DNA of 64,000 nucleotides, from NCBI RefSeq assembly GCF_000265205.3, contig NC_018000.1, positions 5,084,001-5,148,000 of the forward strand. Reading direction: 5' to 3'. The notes below the pieces were generated by a model. That model made no database searches. It was not told the DNA's origin and saw nothing but the letters and a program-made list of their open reading frames with translations. Of this stretch, positions 16,726 through 28,104 are shown piece after piece. A program made the translations under genes and the position numbers. The DNA is from Sinorhizobium fredii USDA 257. Lineage in GTDB: Bacteria > Pseudomonadota > Alphaproteobacteria > Rhizobiales > Rhizobiaceae. Numbering within the stretch: position 1 is the first letter of the stretch; every line of letters starts with the position of its first letter.

Positions 16726-19700
16726 ATGAACTTCTCCGCCTGGTCCATCCGCAATCCGGTCGCGCCGATCCTGGCGTTTTTCGTGCTGCTCGTGCTCGGC
16801 TGGCAGTCCTTCAATTCGCTGCCGATCACCCGCTTCCCGAACATCGACGTGCCGATCGTCTCGATCAACGTAACGCAGAGCGGAGCCGCTCCTGCCGAGC
16901 TGGAAACCCAGGTCACCAAGGAAATCGAGGACGCGGTCGCCGGCATCTCCGGGGTCGACCACATCGAGTCGACGATCACCGACGGCACATCCACGACGGC
17001 CGTCATCTTCCGCATGGAAGTGCCGACCACACAGGCCGTGCAGGACGTGAAGGATGCGATCGACCGCATCCGCGGCGACCTGCCGACTTCGATCGACGAG
17101 CCAATCGTTTCGAAGGTCGATGTCGAGGGCCAGGCGATCCAGACCTTCTCCGTCTCCTCGCCCGGCATGACGCTCGAAGAACTCTCCTGGTTCGTCGACG
17201 ACACGATCAAGCGGGCTATCCAGGGCCAGAGCGGCATCGGCCGCGTCGACCGCTATGGCGGGTCCGATCGCGAGGTCCGTATCGAGCTTGATGAAGATCG
17301 CCTGAATTCCTTCGGAATCACCGCTGCCGACGTCAACGGCCAGCTCCGCCGCATGAACATGGATCTGGGTTCCGGTCGCGGACAGGTCGGCGGCAGCGAA
17401 CAGGCGATCCGCACGCTCGGTGATGCCCGCGATGTTTCCCAGCTCGCGAACACGATGATCTCGCTGCCGAACGGACGCTTCCTTCGTCTGTCGGAGCTCG
17501 GCAAGGTGACAGATACCTACGAGGAGCCGAAGTCGTTCTCGCGCTTCAACGGCCATCCGGGCGTCACCTTTGCAGTATTCCGCGCCAAGGGCGCCAGCGA
17601 AGTCAGTGTCGCCGAAACGGTTGCCAAGACGCTCGACGAAATCCGCGCCAAGCATCCGGAAGTCACCATCGAGATGGTCGACGATTCGGTTTACTTCACC
17701 TATGGCAACTACGAGGCGGCAATTCACACGCTGATCGAGGGCGCGCTTCTCGCCGTCGTCGTCGTGCTGCTGTTCCTGCGCAACTGGCGCGCCACGCTGA
17801 TCTCGGCCGTCGCCCTGCCGCTCTCGGCCATTCCGACCTTCTGGGTGATGGAACTCCTCGGTTTCTCGCTGAACCTCGTCAGCTTCCTGGCGATGACGCT
17901 TGCGACCGGCATCCTCGTCGACGACGCAATCGTCGAGATCGAGAATATCGAGCGGCATATCCGCATGGGCAAGTCGCCCTACCGGGCCGCGATCGAAGCC
18001 GCGGACGAGATCGGCCTCGCGGTGATCGCCACCACCTTCACCATCATCGCCGTCTTCGTGCCCGTCTCCTTCATGCCGGGCATCCCTGGCCAATACTTCA
18101 TCCAGTTCGGCCTGACGGTCGCCGTGTCGGTGTTCTTTTCGCTTCTGGTCGCCCGCCTGATCACGCCCGTGATGGCGGCCTATCTGATGCAGCCGACGGA
18201 TGTCGGCGGTGGCCACCATGGTGACGACGACAGCGGCATCATGAAGCTCTATACGGGTATCATCCGCGTGACGACCCGTTGGCGCTATACGACGCTGCTC
18301 GCCGCCATCGGTTGCCTCGCCATTTCCGTCTATTTCCTGTTGCAGGTGCCCGGCAGCTTCCTGCCGCCGGAAGACAATTCGCGCGTCAGCCTGTCGATCG
18401 AATTGCCGCCGGACGCGATGCTCGAGGATACGGACCGGACGACGACTGAGATCTACAACCGCATCAAGGATATCGAGGGCGTCGAGAACGTCTTCGTGCT
18501 CGGCGGCGCCTCGCCGAAGGGCGATCTCGAGCTGCGTCGCGCCGCCGTCACCGTGCTGCTCCAGAAGCTCGATCACTCTCTCGTCAACAAGGTCGTCAAC
18601 GACGTGATCGGCCGCACACCGCTGATCGGTGAGTATCTGCCGAAGCTGCCGCCGGCCGGCCGTATTAAGCCGCAGTCGCAGATCGAAAAGGAGATCCTCG
18701 CAAAGCTTCGGTCGATCCCGGATGTTCGCGTCACCAAACTCAACGACCGCGGCGAGCGCGACCTGTCCTTCAACCTGCTTTCCAACAACGAGGCGGATCT
18801 GGACCAGGCCGTGGCCACTCTCGAAGCAAAGCTGCGCAAGGACCCGCTGCTTGCCAATGTCAGTCCCGATGGGGCGCTGCCGCGGCCGGAACTGCAGATC
18901 CGCCCGCGTGACGAGCAGATGTCGCGTCTCGGCATCACGACGGCGCAGATTTCCGAGGTGATCCGCGTCGCCACCATCGGCGATATCGATGCGCTGCTCA
19001 CCAAGATTGCCCTTGACGGGCGGCTGATCCCGATCCGTGTCCAGCTCAATCGCGATTTCCGCACCGATTTGGCGGCCATCCGCAACCTCAAGGTCCAGAC
19101 CGCATCCGGCGCCACCGTTCCGCTCTCAAGTGTCGCGGACATCAACTATGCGGAGGGGCCGAGCTCCATCAAGCGCTACGACCGCTATCGCGTCGTCAAG
19201 CTCGGCGCCGACCTCCCCGTGGGCGTAGCACTCGACACGGCCTCCGCCCGCTTCAAGCAGATCGCCGGCGAGGCGAAGCTACCGGGAACCGTCGAGTTTC
19301 TCGAGAGCGGCGATGCCGAAGTGCAGGCCGAAATGCAGCAGAGCTTCGGCAACGCGATGCTGCTCGGCCTGATGATGGTGCTGGTCGTGCTCATCCTTCT
19401 CTTCAAGGACGTGATCCAGCCTTTCACCATCCTGTTCTCGCTGCCGCTTGCGATCGGCGGCGTGGCGGCAGCGCTGATCCTGACGCAGAACGCACTCTCC
19501 ATGCCCGTTCTTATCGGCATCCTGATGCTGATGGGCATCGTCACCAAGAACGCCATCCTGCTCGTCGACTTCGGCATCGAAATGATGCACCACGGCATGG
19601 ATCGTACGCTGGCGATGGTCGAAGCGGGCCGCAAACGTGCCCGCCCGATCGTCATGACGTCGATCGCCATGTCGGCTGGCATGCTGCCTTCAGCCCTCGG

Positions 19701-20031
19701 CGTCGGCGAAGGCGGCTCGTTCCGCGCTCCGATGGCGATCGCCGTCATCGGCGGCATCATCGTCTCGACGGTTCTGAGCCTCGTCGTCGTTCCCTCGTTC
19801 TTCCTCATCATGGATGATCTGTCGCGTCTTCTCGCCTGGATCTTCAGCCGTTTCATCGGCAAGAAGGAAGAGGAAGATCTGCCGCTCGACCGCGAGGAAC
19901 TGAGCAAACTCGCCGCCGAACAGGGCAGCACGATCGAAAGCCTGGAAGACCGCGTCAAGGCACTCGAGGCGGAGCGGCGCGGCAAGTCCGACCGCAAGGT
20001 CATCAGCCATCCGGCGCTCGCCGCCGAATAG
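16726..20031 (+). CDS. RND-family efflux transporter permease
   Basis: 1101 residues from ATG 16726. It has the AcrB/HAE-type layout: a first membrane helix (NPVAPILAFFVLLVLG), two large periplasmic domains, and TM4 with the proton-relay pair in ATGILVDDAIVEIENIERH. The second half repeats the fold (GIVTKNAILLVDFGIEM). The C-terminus ends in a charged heptad-like tail (EELSKLAAEQ to KALEAERRG) that could form a coiled coil. It exports drugs, dyes or lipophilic compounds by proton antiport; the substrate cannot be deduced. A loose stem-loop follows (20050-20088). Confidence 0.93.
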   Translation: MNFSAWSIRNPVAPILAFFVLLVLGWQSFNSLPITRFPNIDVPIVSINVTQSGAAPAELETQVTKEIEDAVAGISGVDHIESTITDGTSTTAVIFRMEVPTTQAVQDVKDAIDRIRGDLPTSIDEPIVSKVDVEGQAIQTFSVSSPGMTLEELSWFVDDTIKRAIQGQSGIGRVDRYGGSDREVRIELDEDRLNSFGITAADVNGQLRRMNMDLGSGRGQVGGSEQAIRTLGDARDVSQLANTMISLPNGRFLRLSELGKVTDTYEEPKSFSRFNGHPGVTFAVFRAKGASEVSVAETVAKTLDEIRAKHPEVTIEMVDDSVYFTYGNYEAAIHTLIEGALLAVVVVLLFLRNWRATLISAVALPLSAIPTFWVMELLGFSLNLVSFLAMTLATGILVDDAIVEIENIERHIRMGKSPYRAAIEAADEIGLAVIATTFTIIAVFVPVSFMPGIPGQYFIQFGLTVAVSVFFSLLVARLITPVMAAYLMQPTDVGGGHHGDDDSGIMKLYTGIIRVTTRWRYTTLLAAIGCLAISVYFLLQVPGSFLPPEDNSRVSLSIELPPDAMLEDTDRTTTEIYNRIKDIEGVENVFVLGGASPKGDLELRRAAVTVLLQKLDHSLVNKVVNDVIGRTPLIGEYLPKLPPAGRIKPQSQIEKEILAKLRSIPDVRVTKLNDRGERDLSFNLLSNNEADLDQAVATLEAKLRKDPLLANVSPDGALPRPELQIRPRDEQMSRLGITTAQISEVIRVATIGDIDALLTKIALDGRLIPIRVQLNRDFRTDLAAIRNLKVQTASGATVPLSSVADINYAEGPSSIKRYDRYRVVKLGADLPVGVALDTASARFKQIAGEAKLPGTVEFLESGDAEVQAEMQQSFGNAMLLGLMMVLVVLILLFKDVIQPFTILFSLPLAIGGVAAALILTQNALSMPVLIGILMLMGIVTKNAILLVDFGIEMMHHGMDRTLAMVEAGRKRARPIVMTSIAMSAGMLPSALGVGEGGSFRAPMAIAVIGGIIVSTVLSLVVVPSFFLIMDDLSRLLAWIFSRFIGKKEEEDLPLDREELSKLAAEQGSTIESLEDRVKALEAERRGKSDRKVISHPALAAE

Positions 20032-20107
20032 GCGTTTTCCACGAAACAGCGCTGCTGCACCGTTCCAAATCACGGACAGGCAGCAGCGTCTCCTTTCGCG
20101 AAGTTAT

Positions 20108-20121
20108 TTGATACGGGTCAA
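20108..20121. promoter_or_regulatory. FNR/FixK/DNR-like box
   Basis: TTGATACGGGTCAA matches TTGAT-N4-ATCAA at 9 of 10 defined bases. It lies just upstream of a degraded Crp/Fnr-like coding remnant, as expected for an autoregulated family member. It is only 4 bp before the ATG at 20125, so it would act as a repressor site or serve another transcript. Confidence 0.45.
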
Positions 20122-20124
20122 ATC

Positions 20125-20367
20125 ATGAGCGGCGAGGAAGCGCTAGGTTCGTCACGATCTATTCGGGACGAGCGGTATGAAGACTTTGCGATTGAATTCG
20201 AGCGGCCGGGCCATCCTCCTCAATTCGCGCTTCTTTTCGCGGCTACCACGCCTCGCCCCCGAGGCGCTGTCGCGGGCCTTTTCCACGCTCCGTCAGTCAG
20301 GCGTTGTTGTGAAGGGCGGATGATCGAAATTCGCGATCGTCAGGCGCTGGAACAGTTTCGAATGGCT
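20125..20367 (+). pseudogene. Remnant of a Crp/Fnr-family regulator (C-terminal HTH), frameshifted
   Basis: A frame from 20177 reads RLAPEALSRAFSTLRQSGVV followed by VKGG and a stop at 20321. This closely resembles the Crp/Fnr recognition helix region (L-x-PE-x-LSRAF-xxLR-x-GV). The expected continuation, MIEIRDRQALEQF, lies in another frame from 20320. The cyclic-nucleotide-like N-terminal domain is missing. Together with the FNR-like box upstream this looks like a decayed regulator gene. It lies between the RND pump and ureG (convergent). The family call rests on motif similarity only. Confidence 0.45.
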
Positions 20368-20979
<612 letters not shown>

Positions 20980-21031
20980 TTCCAATGTCCTTTCTATTGC
21001 ATGAGGCGCGCGGCGTTCGCGGTTCCTCCCG

Positions 21032-21703
21032 CTAGGAGCGGAACAGGCGCGAATGCAGGGTCTCATGTCTCAGAGATGCAATGTCGGCGATGATGGTCGC
21101 CGAGCCAAGATCGTCCAGCGAGCCGCGCGCGGCACGGCAGGCAACCGCCGCAATCTCGGCCTCCAGGCCGGCAAGCAAGCCGACCCCGTCGCGCTGGCCG
21201 GTGACGCCGCAACGGATGGCAACCGATACGGCACTCGATGTCGTTGCGTTGAGATAGGCGGCAAGTGTCGGCTCGAGCCCGGTCCGATGTGCACCGGCGA
21301 CGGCGCCGACCGCCACCGGATAGGCGGCCCTTGATCCGAGCATCTCCAACACCGGATGCGGCCAGTGGCTGGCGGCGGCAAGAAACGCCTCGCCAAGAAG
21401 CATGGTCTCCATGTGCCGTTCACGCGAACCGGCGAGCGCCTCGGCCAGTTCGCCGACCGCCTGCAGCCGTGCCGGATCTGCGTGGCTGCAGTAGCTTTCG
21501 GCCAGTAACAGCGCGTCGTTCCAGACCGTGCCGTGATTCAACAGCGTTTCAAGCCACAGCCGCAGATCGCCTGCATTCGCCACGAGGCCGTCGTGAACCG
21601 CCTGTTCCAAGCCGCCGGAATAGGAAAAGGCGCCGACGGGAAAGGCGGGCGAAAGCCAGGTGACGAGACGCAGCTGAGCCTGCATGGCCGCCTCTTCAGC
21701 CAT
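21032..21703 (-). CDS. ureF: Urease accessory protein UreF
   Basis: 223 residues from the ATG at 21703 ([13 protein letters not shown]), the usual length; upstream codons overlap the His-rich end of ureE. The family signature [21 protein letters not shown] is present, and the body is all-helical. UreF bridges UreD-urease and UreG in the activation complex. It overlaps ureE by 8 bp. Confidence 0.95.
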   Translation of the reverse strand: MAEEAAMQAQLRLVTWLSPAFPVGAFSYSGGLEQAVHDGLVANAGDLRLWLETLLNHGTVWNDALLLAESYCSHADPARLQAVGELAEALAGSRERHMETMLLGEAFLAAASHWPHPVLEMLGSRAAYPVAVGAVAGAHRTGLEPTLAAYLNATTSSAVSVAIRCGVTGQRDGVGLLAGLEAEIAAVACRAARGSLDDLGSATIIADIASLRHETLHSRLFRS

Positions 21704-22175
21704 GGTGGTGGTCGCGATCATGCCCATGGTGATGGCCGCCGGTGCCGTGATAGGCGCCGCGGAGGGGGTGGAATGGTTCGACAACTTCGCTCACCGTTGC
21801 TCCGAGGCCTTCGAGCATGGCGCGGATGACGGGATCGCGGGCAATCAATATCCGCCCCTCCTCGATCGCCGCCGGCAAGTGTCGGTTGCCGAGATGCCAG
21901 GCGAGTTCGATCAGGTGCAGCCTATCGCGCGGACGGATGTCGTAGAGCACCTCCTCAGCCGCCTTCACTTCGATGTAGCCGCCGCCCTCCAGCACCAAAA
22001 GGTCGCCGTCGGCGAGCATCACCGGCTCCTTGAGGTCGAGCATCACGACGTCGTCGTTTTCGAGATGCAAGAGCTTGCGGCGCAGATGCCGCTGGTCATG
22101 GGTGAGCGTCACGCGGTGAAGCGGCGTCTTGTCGGCAGAACCGGGGGAAAGAATTTCGGTCGAACGGTAGGGCAC
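21696..22175 (-). CDS. ureE: Urease nickel metallochaperone UreE
   Basis: 159 residues from a GTG start at 22175 ([12 protein letters not shown]); the upstream in-frame stretch overlaps the preceding gene. It has the N-terminal peptide-binding domain ([19 protein letters not shown]), the metal-binding domain with HLGNRHLPA, and a His-rich tail ([14 protein letters not shown]) that would bind nickel. It passes Ni to UreG. Its start is directly adjacent to the stop of the monooxygenase-like gene. Confidence 0.93.
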   Translation of the reverse strand: MPYRSTEILSPGSADKTPLHRVTLTHDQRHLRRKLLHLENDDVVMLDLKEPVMLADGDLLVLEGGGYIEVKAAEEVLYDIRPRDRLHLIELAWHLGNRHLPAAIEEGRILIARDPVIRAMLEGLGATVSEVVEPFHPLRGAYHGTGGHHHGHDRDHHHG

Positions 22176-22176
22176 G

Positions 22177-22473
22177 TCAGAGGACCTCGATCTTTTCGGG
22201 ATATACGACCTCGACGCGAACCTCCGCAAGATGGTCGGCCATTGCCGCCTGGAATGCCTTCAGATGCGGTTCGGCGAAATGGGCATCGAGGGCCGCGCGG
22301 CTCTTCCAGGTCTCGACGAAGACCACCGTGTCCGGCCCGGCGACCTTGCGATAGAGATCATCGCTGACGCAGCCCTCCTCCTTGCGGGTGGCATCGATCA
22401 GCGGCGCCGCAAGTGCTGCGACCTCGTCGCCCTTGTCCGCATGCGCCTTAAGATATGCGATGACGTAAACCAT
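22177..22473 (-). CDS. ABM-type quinol/antibiotic-biosynthesis monooxygenase-like protein
   Basis: 98 residues from ATG 22473 ([18 protein letters not shown]). The dimeric ferredoxin-like ABM fold is suggested by [25 protein letters not shown], as in YgiN-type quinol monooxygenases. No cofactor motif is expected. It lies between the peroxiredoxin and ureE and abuts ureE. Co-transcription with ureEFG looks likely from the spacing, although a link to urease is not known to me. Confidence 0.8.
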   Translation of the reverse strand: MVYVIAYLKAHADKGDEVAALAAPLIDATRKEEGCVSDDLYRKVAGPDTVVFVETWKSRAALDAHFAEPHLKAFQAAMADHLAEVRVEVVYPEKIEVL

Positions 22474-22514
22474 TGAATTCCCAGTCTCCAACGGGCTCCA
22501 CTTTAACAAGAAAA

Positions 22515-22582
22515 AGCCCCGGCGCCAGCAAGAAGGCGAAAATCCGAACGACTTTCAAACCTGCTTGCGGCGGCCGGGGCCT
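22515..22582 (-). terminator. Long hairpin with U-tract downstream of the peroxiredoxin gene
   Basis: On the minus strand a G/C-rich stem (arms about 22563-22582 and 22515-22532, imperfect) ends in CTTTTTCTTGTT. It follows the peroxiredoxin stop and precedes the ABM gene, so it may separate ureEFG from upstream transcription. Confidence 0.55.
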
Positions 22583-22601
22583 TCATGAACACGATGGCGG
22601 A

Positions 22602-23141
<540 letters not shown>

Positions 23142-23329
23142 CATCATCTCCTTCGACTGGGCATCCGGCCGCGAAGTCTTGGGAGGAAACCACAGCCGGC
23201 GAAAAGGGAGGCCTCTTCTACCGAAGATTCCGCTGCAGCGCAGCATCAAAGCACCGATTCAGTCGGCACCGCATGGCAGCCATGCGATCGCTGCATGGCT
23301 GCCGCTTACGTCGTTTGGAGCGGAACCGT

Positions 23330-25042
23330 CTAGAACAGGAAATACCGCTGCGCCATCGGCAGCACGGTCGCAGGCTCACAGGTCAGCAGTACGCCATCGG
23401 CGCGGACTTCATAGGTTTCCGGATCGACCTCGATCACCGGCGTCAGGCTGTTGTGGATCATCGACGCCTTGCCGATGCCGCCGCGGGTGTTTTGAACGGC
23501 GACAAGTTCCTTGGCGACACCGAGCCTTCCGGCCAGTCCCGCGTCGAGCGAGGCCTGCGAGACGAAGGTAACTGAAGAATTGGTCCGGCTTCGACCATAG
23601 GCTCCGAACATCGGTCGATAGTGCACCGGCTGCGGCGTCGGGATCGAAGCATTCGGGTCGCCCATCGGTGCCGCGGCGATAGTGCCGCCGAGCAGCACCA
23701 TGTCCGGCTTCACGCCGAAGAAGGCCGGATTCCAGATCACGAGATCGGCGCGCTTGCCGACTTCGAGCGAGCCGATCTCATGGCTAAGGCCATGGGCGAT
23801 CGCCGGGTTGATCGTGTATTTGGCGACATAGCGCTTGACGCGGAAATTGTCGTTGTCGCCCGTTTCTTCCTTCAGCCGGCCGCGCTGGCGCTTCATCTTA
23901 TCGGCGGTCTGCCAGGTGCGGATCGCCACCTCGCCGACGCGGCCCATGGCCTGACTGTCCGATGAGATGATCGAGAAGGCGCCAATGTCGTGAAGGATGT
24001 CCTCGGCGGCGATCGTCTCCTTGCGAATCCGGCTTTCAGCAAAGGCGATATCCTCGGGAATCGAGGGCGACAGGTGATGGCAGACCATCAGCATGTCGAG
24101 ATGTTCTGCCAGCGTGTTCAGCGTATAGGGCCGCGTCGGGTTGGTCGAAGACGGGATGACGTTCGGCTGGCCGCAGATCTTGATGATGTCCGGCGCATGG
24201 CCGCCGCCTGCCCCTTCGGTGTGGAAGGCGTGAATGGTCCGGCCTTTGATCGCTGCGATCGTGTCCTCGACGAAGCCGCTCTCGTTCAGCGTGTCGGTGT
24301 GGATCATCACCTGAACGTCGTATTCGTCGGCGACCGACAGGCAGCAATCGATCGCCCCGGGCGTCGTGCCCCAGTCCTCGTGCAGCTTCAGCGAGGTGGC
24401 GCCGCCGAGCACCATTTCGACGAGCGCGCCCGGCAGCGAGGCGTTGCCCTTGCCGGCAAAGGCAAGGTTCATCGGAAAGGCATCGGCCGCCTCGATCATC
24501 CGGGCGATATGCCACGGTCCCGGCGTGCAGGTGGTGGCGAGCGTGCCGTGCGCAGGACCTGTGCCGCCGCCGAGCATGCAGGTCAGCCCGCTCATCAGCG
24601 CCTCTTCGATCTGCTGCGGGCAGATGAAGTGGATATGGCTGTCCATGCCGCCGGCGGTAACGATCTTGCCCTCGCCGGCGATCGCCTCCGTGCCCGGGCC
24701 GACGATGACGTTCACGCCCGGCTGCGTGTCCGGGTTGCCCGCCTTGCCGATCGCGGCGATCCGCCCATCCTTGAGACCGATATCCGCTTTGACGATGCCC
24801 CAATGGTCAACGATCAGCGCATTGGTGATGACGGTGTCGACAGCGCCGCCCTCGCGCGTGACCTGGCTCTGGCCCATGCCGTCGCGGATGACCTTGCCGC
24901 CGCCGAACTTCACCTCCTCGCCATAGGTCGTGAAGTCCTTCTCGACCTGGATGAACAGTTCGGTATCGGCAAGCCGGACCCTGTCGCCGACGGTCGGACC
25001 GAACATGTTGGCATAGGCCGCACGCGACATCTTGTAGGACAT
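23330..25042 (-). CDS. ureC: Urease alpha subunit UreC
   Basis: 570 residues from ATG 25042 ([20 protein letters not shown]). Nickel and active-site motifs are intact: [11 protein letters not shown], the carbamylated Lys in [36 protein letters not shown] and the flap MVCHHLSP with its Cys and His. It hydrolyses urea to ammonia and carbamate. It forms the (UreABC)3 enzyme with UreA and UreB encoded upstream, and follows the sialyltransferase-like gene by 4 bp. Confidence 0.98.
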   Translation of the reverse strand: MSYKMSRAAYANMFGPTVGDRVRLADTELFIQVEKDFTTYGEEVKFGGGKVIRDGMGQSQVTREGGAVDTVITNALIVDHWGIVKADIGLKDGRIAAIGKAGNPDTQPGVNVIVGPGTEAIAGEGKIVTAGGMDSHIHFICPQQIEEALMSGLTCMLGGGTGPAHGTLATTCTPGPWHIARMIEAADAFPMNLAFAGKGNASLPGALVEMVLGGATSLKLHEDWGTTPGAIDCCLSVADEYDVQVMIHTDTLNESGFVEDTIAAIKGRTIHAFHTEGAGGGHAPDIIKICGQPNVIPSSTNPTRPYTLNTLAEHLDMLMVCHHLSPSIPEDIAFAESRIRKETIAAEDILHDIGAFSIISSDSQAMGRVGEVAIRTWQTADKMKRQRGRLKEETGDNDNFRVKRYVAKYTINPAIAHGLSHEIGSLEVGKRADLVIWNPAFFGVKPDMVLLGGTIAAAPMGDPNASIPTPQPVHYRPMFGAYGRSRTNSSVTFVSQASLDAGLAGRLGVAKELVAVQNTRGGIGKASMIHNSLTPVIEVDPETYEVRADGVLLTCEPATVLPMAQRYFLF

Positions 25043-25046
25043 GGGT

Positions 25047-25697
25047 TCAGGCTCCTTGGGGCAAGTCTGACGAAGGTAATGGTTTGAGGCGACGAAGCCG
25101 CCCCTCGGCGGCAATCGCATCGACATAGCGTCGCTCGGCGGCAAAGGGATGCCACTCCCAGCCGCTGTGGCCGAAGCCGGCAAGCACGATATCGTCTCCG
25201 GCAGAGGCGACGCTGGCGAGGACTTCGGCGATCACCACCAGGCCGCTCGACGGTGCGACGTAAGGTGCCGGCGCGAAACGGGCGAGATCCCGCTCCAGCC
25301 GCTCGTGCGTCCCCTCCGGCACGACCCGGTGCTGCCGCCCGGTCGCCTGTGCGAAACTTTCGAAGCCAGTGGAGTAGTCGTCACAGAAATCGCCGAGGTC
25401 CGGATGGTTCTTGGCAAGTGCTGCCCGCATCGCCGCGAATTTGGCACCGGAGCGCACACTCCAGATTTCGCGCGCCTGCCGCACCGGCTCGCTCGTCTTC
25501 CAGCGTCCGCCGCCGAGCATCGACAAGGCCGGGCGACCGGTGTTGCAGACGGCGACCACGTCCGTCCTGGTTCCGCCGCGGCCGGCCGAGCGGCAGTCAT
25601 TGAAGCGGATCACCAGGTCGGCGGCATCGATCGTCGCGGCAGCGCCTTCCGGCACCTCGCCATTGCCAACGACCATGATGACGCGCCGGCTCTGCAA
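25047..25697 (-). CDS. Urease-operon-associated protein, distant glycosyltransferase-29 (sialyltransferase-like) resemblance
   Basis: 216 residues. It opens with [19 protein letters not shown] followed by [12 protein letters not shown], which resembles the sialyl-motif L region (GNGP and R-x-N) of GT29 proteins, and contains [14 protein letters not shown], resembling motif S. The C-terminus is short and basic. It is tightly packed between the LprI-like gene and ureC (3 and 4 bp gaps), so it is certainly in the operon. Similar proteins have been labelled 'urease operon accessory protein' in rhizobia. Enzyme activity and role are unknown. Confidence 0.75.
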   Translation of the reverse strand: MQSRRVIMVVGNGEVPEGAAATIDAADLVIRFNDCRSAGRGGTRTDVVAVCNTGRPALSMLGGGRWKTSEPVRQAREIWSVRSGAKFAAMRAALAKNHPDLGDFCDDYSTGFESFAQATGRQHRVVPEGTHERLERDLARFAPAPYVAPSSGLVVIAEVLASVASAGDDIVLAGFGHSGWEWHPFAAERRYVDAIAAEGRLRRLKPLPSSDLPQGA

Positions 25698-25700
25698 AGG

Positions 25701-26123
25701 TCAGCTCCCTCGAGCTTCGAGGAGCTCTTTCAATTCGGCGGTTCGCTTGCGCGTCAGCTCGGCGAGGCAGCCGGAAACCAGCATCGGTTCCATCGAGCCG
25801 CCCCGCGCCTCGAATCCGGCGAGCTCGCACTGGCCGTCGCGATAGCCGATCCAGGCCCGTTGCGCCTTTTTCAATGCTTCGACCGCACCGACATAGGCCG
25901 CGTCGATATCACCGAGCTCCCTGTCGGTTTCCTGCATCACGGCGATCGCCTCGCGGTAGGTCTTGTTGAGTTCCGCGTCCGCTGCCTGGTACTCCTGACC
26001 GGCGCAAATGTTCAAATCCATCTGCGTCACCGCCTTTTGGCAGTCCACCTCAGGCTGTTCCTGAGCGAACGCAGACGCCGCAACAATGAGAAGCAGGCCT
26101 ATAGCGGGCGCGACCGCTCTCAT
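25701..26123 (-). CDS. Secreted LprI/DUF1311-family small protein
   Basis: 140 residues with a Sec signal peptide ([20 protein letters not shown]). The mature domain has four Cys in the DUF1311 pattern (DCQKAV, LNICAG, GQCELA, SGCLAEL) and the helical stretch [18 protein letters not shown]. LprI-like proteins are known as lysozyme inhibitors, but most of the family is uncharacterised. The start overlaps the ureB stop by 4 bp, so it is translationally coupled to a cytoplasmic urease subunit although it is itself exported. Confidence 0.85.
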   Translation of the reverse strand: MRAVAPAIGLLLIVAASAFAQEQPEVDCQKAVTQMDLNICAGQEYQAADAELNKTYREAIAVMQETDRELGDIDAAYVGAVEALKKAQRAWIGYRDGQCELAGFEARGGSMEPMLVSGCLAELTRKRTAELKELLEARGS

Positions 26124-26425
26124 AGCTTGCCCATCACCTGCTGGCGGAAGCCGAAAACCTCGCGCTTGCCGGAAAGCGGGATCAGCGTGACCTGCCGGGT
26201 CTGGCCCGGCTCGAACCGGACGGCCGTGCCGGCCGGAATATCGAGCCGCTTGCCGCGCGCCGCGTCGCGGTCGAAGATCAGGCCCGGATTTGTTTCCGCG
26301 AAATGATAGTGACTGCCGACCTGGACCGGCCGGTCGCCGGAATTGGAGACTTCGATCGTGACGGTCGGAAGACCGGCATTGAGTTCGATGTCTCCAGCGG
26401 CTGCGACAATCTCGCCTGGAATCAT
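26120..26425 (-). CDS. ureB: Urease beta subunit UreB
   Basis: 101 residues, standard length. Family signatures are [16 protein letters not shown] at the start, [17 protein letters not shown] and [19 protein letters not shown]. It is a structural subunit packing with UreA and UreC. It lies after the DUF1272 gene (13 bp) and overlaps the LprI-like gene. Confidence 0.96.
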   Translation of the reverse strand: MIPGEIVAAAGDIELNAGLPTVTIEVSNSGDRPVQVGSHYHFAETNPGLIFDRDAARGKRLDIPAGTAVRFEPGQTRQVTLIPLSGKREVFGFRQQVMGKL

Positions 26426-26438
26426 GCTCCTGTCCCCC

Positions 26439-26693
26439 TTACGCGACCGTCGCTGGCGCGCAGCCTTGCGGCTTCAGCACGCGCTCCGCCGAGCCCGGAT
26501 ATTTCTTCAGCATCGCAGCCGGGCGCGCCGGACGGCGTACCAGTTCGCCGCTGCAGTTCGGGCAGATCCCGCCAAGCTTCGCCTCGGCGCAATCGGCGCA
26601 AAAGGTGCATTCGAAGGTGCAGATCATCGCCTCCCGGCTTTCGGGTGGCAGGTCACGGTCGCAGCATTCGCAGTTCGGACGCAGGCTCAGCAT
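26439..26693 (-). CDS. DUF1272 cysteine-rich protein
   Basis: 84 residues from ATG 26693 ([19 protein letters not shown]). It has eight Cys in zinc-ribbon-like pairs: [15 protein letters not shown] and CPNC. This is the DUF1272 pattern; two zinc sites are plausible. The C-terminal 30 residues are Pro/Arg-rich. It lies between ureA and ureB with 10- and 13-bp gaps, so it is in the operon. A metal-handling role would fit but is unproven. Confidence 0.85.
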   Translation of the reverse strand: MLSLRPNCECCDRDLPPESREAMICTFECTFCADCAEAKLGGICPNCSGELVRRPARPAAMLKKYPGSAERVLKPQGCAPATVA

Positions 26694-26703
26694 CGATCTC
26701 TCC

Positions 26704-27006
26704 TTACCGGATGGGTTCGTGAACGGTGACGAGCTTCGTCCCATCCGGAAAGGTCGCCTCGACCTGGATGTCGTGGATCATCTCGGGGATGCCCACCATC
26801 ACCTGGTCGCGGGTCAGCACATGCGCGCCGGCCTCCATCAATTCCGCAACGGACCGGCCGTCGCGCGCACCCTCGACGACGAAGTCGGTGATGAGGGCAA
26901 TCGCCTCAGGGTGATTGAGCTTGACGCCTCGCTCCAGGCGCCGGCGGGCCACCATTGCCGCCATGGAAATCAACAGCTTGTCTTTTTCGCGCGGAGTGAG
27001 ATTCAT
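26704..27006 (-). CDS. ureA: Urease gamma subunit UreA
   Basis: 100 residues, the exact family length. [20 protein letters not shown] opens the chain, with [21 protein letters not shown] and the conserved [17 protein letters not shown][E]P region near the end. It is a structural subunit of the urease trimer, 27 bp after ureD. Confidence 0.97.
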   Translation of the reverse strand: MNLTPREKDKLLISMAAMVARRRLERGVKLNHPEAIALITDFVVEGARDGRSVAELMEAGAHVLTRDQVMVGIPEMIHDIQVEATFPDGTKLVTVHEPIR

Positions 27007-27033
27007 GCGTCGCTATCCGGATTGACTGCGGGA

Positions 27034-27909
27034 TCAGAGAGTCCAGACTTTCGGCACAGACGCGTCTTTACGCAAGTGCGAAATGAGCGGGACGAGGATT
27101 TTTCTAAGCTCAAATCCGTCGAGAGCGGTGACCCGGGCGACGAGCTTGTCGCGACCGCCGACCCGGTAGTGGCTGACGCCCGCCTGTACTACCGGAGCAA
27201 GCACTCCGCGCAGCTTCGAAAACGTCGCTTCGCAATCCGGCGCTATATAGAGGAGCGTCGCGAAGGCGGCCGCGCCGCCGAGCGTTGCGGGCCTGGCGGC
27301 CAGCCTCGCAATATCGTCGGCAAGCGTCAGGTTTTCCGCATGAACCAGCCCGCCGCCGCTCCGCACCCGCCAGCGATCGCGACACAAGCCGGCATGCACC
27401 GCCTCACCCATAGCCTTGCGGCCGATGAGCACCGCCTCCACCGCGAGAAAACTTGCATCCGGCGCCAGGTCGACCTCGAGCGAACGCGACAGCGAGGCCC
27501 GGTCGAAGAGGATGGTCTCCTGCGGCAGCCAATCGACGCGGCTTCCGGCGGCGGCGGCTATGTGTGTCGTGATCGCAGCCGTGCCGGCGCTCGCCTTGTA
27601 GATCTTCTCGCAGGCCTGCGTGGTCAGCGTCAGGCTCGTCCCCTCGCCGGCCGCAAAACCCCACTCGAGCTGGTCGCCACCGGTGACGCCGCCGGAAGAG
27701 TTGATGAGCACCGCTTCCATCGAACCGTCGAAGGTCTTCGGCAAACGGATCTTGGCGCAGCCTTCCTGGTAGAGCTCGGCGATGCGCGTGCGCCCCCTTT
27801 CGGACTTGGCAACAAGCCGCCCTTTTCCCCACGCCCTTTGCGGAGCGATGATCGCCGCGTCACTCAACGTCTTCAGATGTCCTTGCCGGCACGCCATTTC
27901 GACGTGCAT
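27034..27909 (-). CDS. ureD: Urease accessory protein UreD
   Basis: 291 residues from 27909; ATG at 27897 (MACRQGHLK) is an alternative start. Motifs of UreD/UreH are visible: [34 protein letters not shown] and [11 protein letters not shown]. It is the scaffold that binds apo-urease before UreF and UreG. It is first in the operon; the 195 bp upstream hold a palindromic GGCGCC-type hairpin (28055-28073) and probably the promoter. Confidence 0.95.
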   Translation of the reverse strand: MHVEMACRQGHLKTLSDAAIIAPQRAWGKGRLVAKSERGRTRIAELYQEGCAKIRLPKTFDGSMEAVLINSSGGVTGGDQLEWGFAAGEGTSLTLTTQACEKIYKASAGTAAITTHIAAAAGSRVDWLPQETILFDRASLSRSLEVDLAPDASFLAVEAVLIGRKAMGEAVHAGLCRDRWRVRSGGGLVHAENLTLADDIARLAARPATLGGAAAFATLLYIAPDCEATFSKLRGVLAPVVQAGVSHYRVGGRDKLVARVTALDGFELRKILVPLISHLRKDASVPKVWTL

Positions 27910-28104
27910 CGTGATGCGGCATCGTCTGAAATGGCATGATTAAAGTCAAGTCTCTGTTTCGCAAGCACAATCTGTCCTGCCGAAAGAAACCAAACTCGGG
28001 CGGGCGGGCGGCTGAAAGCAGGAGCGAAACCGCGCGGCTTCCCCAAACGAGGAATGGCGCCGGCTTGCGGCGCCCTTCCAATGGCCACTCTGGCACGCAT
28101 TACC

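Noticed and set aside
16651..18576. A 641-codon minus-strand open frame opposite the RND pump
   Set aside because: It is entirely antisense to a well-supported efflux pump with conserved motifs, and its translation is rich in Arg, Asp and Gly without domain signatures.
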